From Hemerocallis citrina (Eukaryota; Streptophyta; Magnoliopsida; Asparagales; Asphodelaceae), in contig CM030366.1 of NCBI GenBank assembly GCA_017893485.1, positions 105,807,796-105,871,795 of the forward strand: a stretch of DNA of 64,000 nt. Direction: 5' to 3'. The notes under the pieces were generated by a model. The model did no database searches. It was not told the origin of the DNA and saw only the letters and a list, made by a program, of their open reading frames with translations. A program made the position numbers and the translations under genes. This document shows, piece by piece, positions 57,331 through 64,000 of the stretch (positions are counted from its first letter, which is position 1; each line of letters opens with the position of its first letter).

Positions 57331-57555
57331 TGCATGCCCCGTGCTCAGCGAGGACGCTGAATTCGAGTCGAGCCCACAGATCCAAGCCGAGCCCACAGAT
57401 CTGAGCCGAGCACCTGGTCCTTACCTCACTCCTGCTACTCCCGAGCCGGTCCCCAGCCGAGGGATGGACCAGGGCCAGTACCGCAACTTCTACTATATAA
57501 ACTACAAGAACTCACACCTGTTGCAACCACTATCCAAAAACAAACCACATCAGGT

Positions 57556-57570
57556 TGGCGCCATCTGTGG
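57556..57570 (+). other. Element K primer binding site
   Basis: TGGCGCCATCTGTGG, three bases after the LTR, the same class as element B. Confidence 0.75.
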
Positions 57571-57638
57571 AAAACACTCGGTTCTGACTCCAGTCCAATC
57601 CCAGCCAGGGACATCATCCCAGAATCTGAGCTCTTACA

Positions 57639-58850
57639 TGGCACCCAAGGCCAGAAGAGCTGTCACCTCTGGACATTGTCCAGATGCTCCTTTCCAGAAC
57701 TGCCATGCCGACACTCAGGGATCCAACCCTCCGAGGGTCGACGGCGAGCCCAGCATCGGACCAGGCACTTCTTGCTCGGATGGCACCGACTTACGTCGCG
57801 TCATCGAGAACCGGCAAGAACAAAGGGAGGGGCCGCTTCCAACTCGGTCCCGTACCATCCCAGGCAGCCGTCCTGGGAACGGGAGCTAGAGCTCAGTCTC
57901 ACAGCCCGGAGGCAGCCACTCCAACGCGACCCGGCCGGGCAAGCCCCAGTCACACGAGCCGAGTTCCAAAACTTTTGGCACGAGATCCTGGATGCCATCT
58001 TAGGGGCCCCCAGAACCAAGACACTCCACCACTCTCACTCACGGTCAGGTGCCGGTGGTAGCGAGCCTCATAGCTCGACCTGCCCACCAGAGCAGGAAGA
58101 TGCCGTCCTCCAATGCCTACAGGAAATGGAGAACCACCTCGCCCATTTTGGCGAGGGTGGTCAGATGCCAGATCAGGGTCATAGGCCGACCCAACCACCA
58201 TTCTCTACTCCTATTTTGGAAGCAAAAATTCCCAGAAATTTCCGGCATCCCCTGTTTGAGACCTATGACGGCGAGGGTGATCCTGCTGAGCACGTGGAGG
58301 GGTTCCCTCATGATGATTCACAGTGCTTCGGATCCCCTCCGAGGCAAGGTATGTCTCCTCCCTAAACACCGACGTCGCCTCGGCAGCGTTCCGACACGAC
58401 CAGCTAAAAGCTTCCTTGGCCAAGAAGCCTCCCCTAGACTTCCCCGACCTGCTCAACCGGTTCGAGAAGTACATTCGGGCAGAGGAGGCCTTAAACCTAG
58501 AAAGCACCAAAGAGGCCACTGGGAAGGGGAAGCGCAAGATCGATGAGGTCGAACTCGCCAAGAAGGTTCTGAAAGACGGGACTGGCATGAAAAGGGTCCC
58601 TCCGGTCCCTCGCTTCAAGAGGTATACGCCACTGACACAAAACGTGTCGGCCATCCTCCTAGAGATCGAGGATAAGGACCTCGTTCGACTCCCCCCTCGA
58701 CCGACCAGCAACAAGAAACGAGACCCCGGTTCTACTGTCACTTCCATCAGGACAACGGGCACGAAATCGACAACTATCGGGCCCTCAAGGATGAAATCGA
58801 ATCCCTCATCCAATGGGGGTACCTCTGCGAATTCACTCGGGAAAGCCTAA
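57639..58850 (+). pseudogene. gag: Element K gag, core deleted
   Basis: ATG 57639 gives MAPKARRAVTS, the same start as element B. The N-terminus shifts frame near 57890. Near 58320, FETYDGEGDPAEHVEGF...SASDPL is joined almost directly to NTDVASAAFRHDQLKASLAKKPPLDF, so about 100 residues of the capsid core present in B are missing. IRAEEALNLE and the linker to residues RLPPRPTSNKKRD follow. The zinc finger is frameshifted. Confidence 0.8.
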
Positions 58851-58976
58851 GGGACCGAAGGGATACGAGGAACCGAAGGCCTTTTCCTCCTCCTTGCACA
58901 CCCAAACGGCGTCCTTAGCAGGACCCAAAACCCGAGGAGGCCAGGTCATCCTACACTGCATCCATAGGGGGCCTAT

Positions 58977-59585
58977 GTGAGGGGAATCCAATACTTCCTG
59001 CAAGGCATTCATCCGAGAGGTGAATGCCATTCGAGACCTTCCTTCCCCCAGATCCAGCAACTTCCTATCTCCTTCTCTGGAGAAGACCTGGAGGGGGGCT
59101 GGCTCCCGCACTACAATGCACTCATCATCAGCCTCGACATAGAAAACTTCAAAATCCGCTGGATCCTTGTGGATAACGGGACCTCAGAGAACATCCTCTT
59201 CTTGGAGGCATTCGAGAACCTCAAACTCCCCTGGGACAAGCTCAAACCGGCCGAGTACACCCTCCACAGGTTCTCCAGCATCCCAATACAGATAGAGGGG
59301 ATCGTGACATTAGATGTATCCACTGGCACAACCCCCCTTAGACAGACCGAGTCGATGGACTTTATGGTAGTCAACGTCAAAGCGGCGTACAATGCTATCC
59401 TCGGTCGACCCGGGCTCTGCTCCTTCCAGACTGTCCCCTCGGCCTACAACCTAAAACTGAAGTTTCCTACCAAGCAGGAGGTTGATGTCGTTCGGGGGAA
59501 CCAAGAGGCTGCACGATCGTGCTATATGACAGTGGTCGAAGGCGAGGTGTTTCCCCTCGATGCCGTCGAACTTCAACCTAAATGA
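58977..59585 (+). pseudogene. pol: Element K protease
   Basis: Open for 202 codons. Aspartic protease active site WILVDNGTSENILFLEAF, then GIVTLDVSTGT and AYNAILGRPGLCSFQTVPSAYNLKLKF. It closes with TGA near 59583 before the RT linker. Same frame as most of pol. Confidence 0.82.
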
Positions 59586-59606
59586 AGCCAACCAGAGCCC
59601 GAACCG

Positions 59607-61330
59607 GTGGATGAATTGGAAGAAGTCTTGTTCGAGGCGGAAAATAAGTTGAAGCGGTTCCGCGTGAGCCGCTCCCTCACTCCTGACCTGAAGTCGGACC
59701 CAATCGACTGTATCCGCCGCAACATCGACCTCTTCACTTGGAAACCATCCAACGTGCTTGGAATCTCCGAAGACCTGATCATGCACAAACTGAGCGTGAT
59801 CCCGAGCTCGAAACTGATCATCCAGAAGTGGTGTATGTTCTCCCTCGAGAGGCAGCAAGCTGTCAAGGCGGAGGTGGAAAAACTATTGTCTGCCCGGTTT
59901 ATTCAAGAGGTCAGCTATCCCGAGTGGCTGGCGAATGTCGCGATGGTGAAGAAGGCCAGTGGGAGCTGGAGGATCTGCATAAACTTTACAGATCTGAACA
60001 AGACGTGCCCCAAAGATCATTTTCCCCTCCCCAGCATCGATGCTCTGATCGATGCAACGTCGGGTCACGAGCTCCTAACCTTCATGGATGCCTTCTCGGG
60101 ATACAATCAAATCCAGATGATCCATCCGAATATTGCCAAGACGTCCTTCGTCACCGACCAAGGTCTCTACTGCTACCGGGTTATGCCCTTCGGGCTTAAG
60201 AATGCCGAAGCCATCTATCAAAGGCTCGGCAATCGAGTCTTCAAAGATCAGATCAGTCGTAACATGGAGGAATACGTCGACGACATGCTCGTCAAAAGCC
60301 AACGGGGGCAGGACCACATCGCTGACCTTGAAGAAGCCTTTGGCGTCCTTCGGACCCACAACATGAGGCTCAATCCCGCCAAATGTGCCTTAGGCCTCTC
60401 CTCGGGCAAATTTCTCGGGTTCATCGTCAGCCAGCGCGGCATCGAGGCAAACCCTGAGAAGATCCCGGCCATAATGGACATGGCCCCTCCTAGAAACATC
60501 AAGGAGGTACAGCGGCTCACGGGGAGACTGGCGACCATCGGCCGCTTCCTCTCCAAGTCTGGAGAGAAGTCCTTCCCCTTCTTCAAGGCTCTACGTGGAA
60601 CTGGAGGCTTCGAATGGAGCATCGAGCAGTAGGAGGTGTTTGACCAGTTGAAGGAATACCTCACCAACCCCCCACTTCTGAGCAAACCTGAGTCGGGAGA
60701 ACCCCTCTAGCTTTACCTTTTAGCGTCGGAAAGCGCGTTGAATGTCGTTCTCATCCGAGATGAAGACGGAGTCCACAAGCCGTTATACTATGTGAGCAAA
60801 GTCCTGCTTTCGGCCGAGACCCGATATGCGAAGATGGAGAAAGTAGCGTATGCCCTGGTCATGACCGCCTGAAAACTCCGCCTTTATTTTAAGGCGCACT
60901 CAATCCAGGTCCTTACAGACCAGCCCCTCAAAGCCGTGCTCTATAAGCCAGAGAGCTCAGGCCGATTGTTCAAGTGGTCGATCGAGCTAAGTCAATACGA
61001 CATCTGCTACTAGCCAAGAACAGCCATTAAGCGGCAGGCCCTGGCCGAATTCATCACGATGTGCACCATCTCCGAGCAACCCAACAGTTAGGAGGTCGAT
61101 CCGACGTGGGAAGTTTACGTCGATGGCTTATCTTGCGAAGCGGGAAGTGGTGCAGGCATCATCTTGCGAGGTCCCAACAACTTCCTTCTCCAATATTCTC
61201 TCCACCTCAACTTTTTGGCCACTAACAACGAGGCGGAGTATGAGGCTATGATCGTGGGACTTACCCTAGCGCACCAGGCGGGCGCAAGGCAGATCAGGGC
61301 CTATAGTGACTCAACTCGTGGTCAATCAGA
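59607..61330 (+). pseudogene. pol: Element K reverse transcriptase and two RNase H domains
   Basis: RT is open to 60632: FTDLNKTCPKDHFPLPSIDALID, FMDAFSGYNQI, RVMPFGLKNAEAIYQR, catalytic YVDD near 60277. RNase H then has stops at 60630, 60708, ~60870, ~61011 and ~61089. It keeps YYVSKVLLSAETRYAKMEKVAYAL and LTDQPLKAVLYKP. The archaeal-type RNase H (WEVYVDGLSCEAGSGAG near 61108; NEAEYEAM near 61230) is broken by a 1-base deletion near 61314 in the SDSQLVV motif. Confidence 0.85.
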
Positions 61331-62835
61331 TCACCGAGGAATACGAGGCTCGTGATGATCGGATGGTCCGGTACTTGGTAGTGGTCCAATAGCTCTTAAC
61401 ATCCTTCGAATGTTCCGCAGTACTATGGATCCCAAGAGAGGAGAACGCCCAGGAGGATGCCCTGTCAAAGCTTGCCTCTTCATCCTTTGAAGGCCTCGAC
61501 CGCACGGTGCTGATGGAAGTCCTCCTAAAGTCGAGTATTGACCTCCACGAAACCCTCTGTATAAACAACGAAGCTCGGCCGGACAATTAGACCACTCCCA
61601 TCCGAAGGTAGAGGGCGAGCTCCCCCAAGATCGAGCCGAAGCAAGAAGAACTAGGGTTCGCTCGAAAAGGTTCATCGTGATCAACGAGACCCTCTTCAAA
61701 CACTCGTACACAACGACGGACGGAAGACCCTACCTCCGCTGCCTATCCCCTGATGAGGCCAAGTATGCCCTCAAGGAGCTCCATGAAGGAATTGGCTGGT
61801 GCCACATAGGGAGCCGTTCGCTAGCCAGAAAAGCCCTGAACCACAGGTATTACTGGTCCACAATGTTACAAGATGCCTTGGACCTAGTCAAAAAGTGCGG
61901 TCCTTGTCATAGATTCTCCTCAGTAAGAAGGGTTCCACAAGCAAACCTCCGTTCTTTAGCCAGTCCGACCCAATTCGCCATGTAAGGAATGGACCTGGTC
62001 GGTCCCTTTCCGAAAGCAACGGGCCAAAGGAAGTTCCTGGTGGTATCCATCTTCTACTTCACCAAGTGGATCGAAGCCGAGCCCCTAGCAACAATCACAG
62101 AACAACAAACTCATTAATTCTTCTGAAAACACATCATCTGTCAGTTCGGAATTCTGCACATACACATCACGGACAATGGGACCCAGTTTGTGGGCAAGAA
62201 TTTTCAAAAGTTCTGTGAAGATCTCGGTATCCAGCAGCGCTTCTCTTCGGTATGCCACCCTCAGTCGAACGGCTAGGCCGAGAACGCAAACCGCCAAATC
62301 CTTGACGGTCTCAAGAAACGGCTTGATAATTCCTCCAAAGGACTACGGGTGGACAAGCTACCGAGCGTGCTCTGGGCACATCAGACGACGAAGAGGATCC
62401 CCAAGGGAGAATCACTGTTCAATCTAACTTAAGGCACAGAAGCAGTGATCCCCCTCGAGATCGGGCTCCCTTCGCCCCGGATCATGGCCTCGATGAAGAG
62501 AGCAACTCGGTGCAACTACGTGCCAACCTGGACCTCATAGACGAGGTCAGGGAGAAATCCACCATCAGAAGGAGCATGTATCAGCAGAGAATCGAAAGGT
62601 TCTATAACAAGAAGGTCCGTCCACCGACATCAAACTCGGGGACCTCGTGCTAAAAAAGTTGGCAGTATCCAACCCGGGCCAAAAGAGGAAGCTAGTAGCC
62701 AACTGGGAGGGCCCGTACAAGGTTTTAGAAGTTGTGCGCCCCGGCACATACCGACTCACCAACCCCGAGGGCAAGGCTATGAAGAGACCCTGGAATGCGG
62801 AGCACCTCATTAAGTTTCTCGAAGGAGAGGGCTAA
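61331..62835 (+). pseudogene. pol: Element K end of RNase H and integrase
   Basis: 61677-61985 encodes the zinc-finger region (SRSLARKALNHRYYWSTML, CGPCHRFSS). A TAA interrupts at 61983 before GMDLVGPF. Further stops occur near 62115, 62272 and 62430. The D of ITDNGTQF (62167 region) and E of AENANRQILDGLKK (62277 region) are recognisable. The last piece, 62647-62835, is in another frame and carries NWEGPYKVLE and WNAEHLIKFLEG. Confidence 0.82.
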
Positions 62836-62988
62836 ACTTATGTAATCAATCCACTGTAATCGGCATTTACGTGTTGTTCCCTTTTTTGTAAATAACAAAG
62901 TGTAAATTTGGTTTTCTCCTACACTTTTTAAATTTTTCCGTCCAAGTTAAGGGGCCTCGACCCTCGACACTGACCTCGAGCTACGCCC
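62836..62988 (+). other. Element K downstream of pol, cut by element L
   Basis: Short AT-rich stretch resembling the B sequence after pol (tttgtaaat...tttttaaat). No ORF. Confidence 0.6.
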
Positions 62989-64000
62989 TGTAACACCCCG
63001 AATTCCATATAAGACTGAATTCTTCCACAGGATCTTTACACTTCTCTTCGTACAATTTTACAAGGAAATAAAAACTTTTATTACATCAGAGTTACATTTT
63101 AAACAGCGAAAGCAAAATTACAATAATTACATGAATGAAATAAAACAACACTTGAATAATTCTTTAAGCATCAATTCCTCCTTAGTCTTTTTCATTCACT
63201 TTATCCTGCGTAGAAACTGTGGGCACGTCAGTTCATCCAACTGACGCAAGGATATAATACATCAATTTTTCTTACTTAGAAAGCACACACTTGTCACAAA
63301 ATAAAGCTACGGGGACTATCCTATTGATGTCGTGTGTGAATGTGCACTTAGCCCTTAATACAATTATTTATCTTACATGACACTAATGCACACTTGTTCG
63401 GATTCTATGCATCCTATACTACATAGGTCCGAGGGGAAGTCCTTAATCGTTCTTCATCTTGTATGGTTCAATCCCTCGCCATGACTTAAACTACTACGGT
63501 AACTACGATAAGTATCCTAAATGTTCTATGAGTTACGATCTCATGTGCAGACAGCCTGGAGGGAAATCCCACGTCATGACACGACACATCGTGTAGACAA
63601 TTCAGCCTCCGTCATGGGACATGAAACCACCCATAGTCACCAAACACCCCATAAGCGTCGCCTGCGGTACGGACTCCTGGAGACATATCCAAGTTATGAC
63701 ACGACGCATCGTGTAGACAGCTTGTGAATACTCTCACACCGTAGCTCCGAGGACCTCATAGTCGTGTTTTTCTCTTATTTTCATCAAATCTTCACTATGT
63801 TTCTAATCCTTAGTTATTTGAATCATGAATAAAATCAATATCCTAGAGTTAGCACTCCCTCTATACCGGTCTTAACCATCAATTCAACAATCTGACCCAA
63901 AGTTGGTCTTTCGATTTCAATATCTTATCTCAAAAGTATTCATTCAATGCCGGTATAAGGCTTAGCTATACACTAGCTTTTAATTCCATTTCATGTTCAT
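62989..64000 (-). mobile_element. Element L: partial chromovirus-type LTR running off the window
   Basis: Begins TGTAACACCCCGAATTCC on the + strand. Read on the minus strand it ends CGGGGTGTTACA, preceded by AT-rich U5-like sequence with AATAAAAG, so I favour minus orientation. 63573-63599 and 63693-63719 are near-identical copies of (g)tcatgacacgac.catcgtgtagaca, each containing the hairpin ACACGA-NNCA-TCGTGT. No coding sequence. Confidence 0.62.

Larger units (their letters stand above)
55757..57552 (+). repeat. LTR shared by elements J and K, with an insertion
   Basis: Starts TGATGATGG after J's polypurine tract and ends ACCACATCA before K's primer site. TATA at 56073-56080. Carries the GGGTCTGTCGCTGGGG...CCCCGGTG block of this lineage. 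It is split by a truncated chromovirus-type LTR at 56550. It acts as both 3' LTR of J and 5' LTR of K. Confidence 0.72.
57553..62988 (+). mobile_element. Element K: degenerate Tat-lineage Ty3/gypsy element, plus strand
   Basis: Gag, PR, RT, two RNase H domains and IN in order, closely related to element B at the protein level but with a gag core deletion, frameshifts and many stops. Its 3' region is cut by element L at 62989, so its own 3' LTR is not in the window. Confidence 0.85.

Overview
This window is from the nuclear genome of a flowering plant. The evidence is one captured fragment of a land-plant FCS-like zinc finger (FLZ/DUF581) gene, Athila-, Tat/Retand- and chromovirus-type Ty3 (gypsy) retrotransposons, a plant L1-type LINE tail, and MITEs. 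The species cannot be told from the sequence. I see no intact host gene, no tRNA or rRNA gene and no CRISPR array. The layout is nested transposons, as in pericentromeric or other repeat-rich chromatin. All coordinates, identities and counts were read by eye.

Left third (1-28,691). A roughly 5.3 kb element with ~1.2 kb terminal inverted arms (1,248 to 28,691) encloses a two-exon fragment of an FLZ gene (12,565-12,864). Two Ty3 elements have jumped into its arms. Element A (Athila lineage, + strand, 2,147-12,091, target duplication agttg) sits in the left arm. Element B (Tat/Retand lineage, + strand, 15,751-27,969, target duplication atcac) sits in the right arm. A has LTRs ~98.6% identical and a gag-pol in a single frame with seven in-frame stops but no frameshift. 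B has LTRs ~95-96% identical, a gag-pol frame with two stops, and an antisense spliced gene between pol and the 3' LTR with its own TATA box.

Middle (28,692-34,198). Small elements: a MITE with a 9-bp duplication, a Harbinger-like element with TAA duplication that carries a 5'-truncated LINE, a hAT-like element and a tandem duplication.

Right half (34,199-64,000). Degenerate Tat-lineage elements are arranged as LTR-sharing arrays: H-LTR-G on the minus strand (34,199-44,557) and J-LTR-K on the plus strand (about 51,965-62,988). Element I, a minus-strand chromovirus-type element with 3.8 kb LTRs and no gag-pol, interrupts H at 44,558. Its 5' LTR is broken by a fold-back junction at 51,361-51,402. 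A truncated chromovirus LTR sits in the J/K LTR, and another partial LTR (L) begins at 62,989 and runs off the window.

The two most unusual signals are (1) paired copies of the palindrome AGTCGACT, spaced 19-21 bp, that recur in both LTRs and at the polyprotein domain junctions of element A and nowhere else in the window, and (2) antisense genes with their own TATA boxes in three different Tat-lineage elements (B, G, J).
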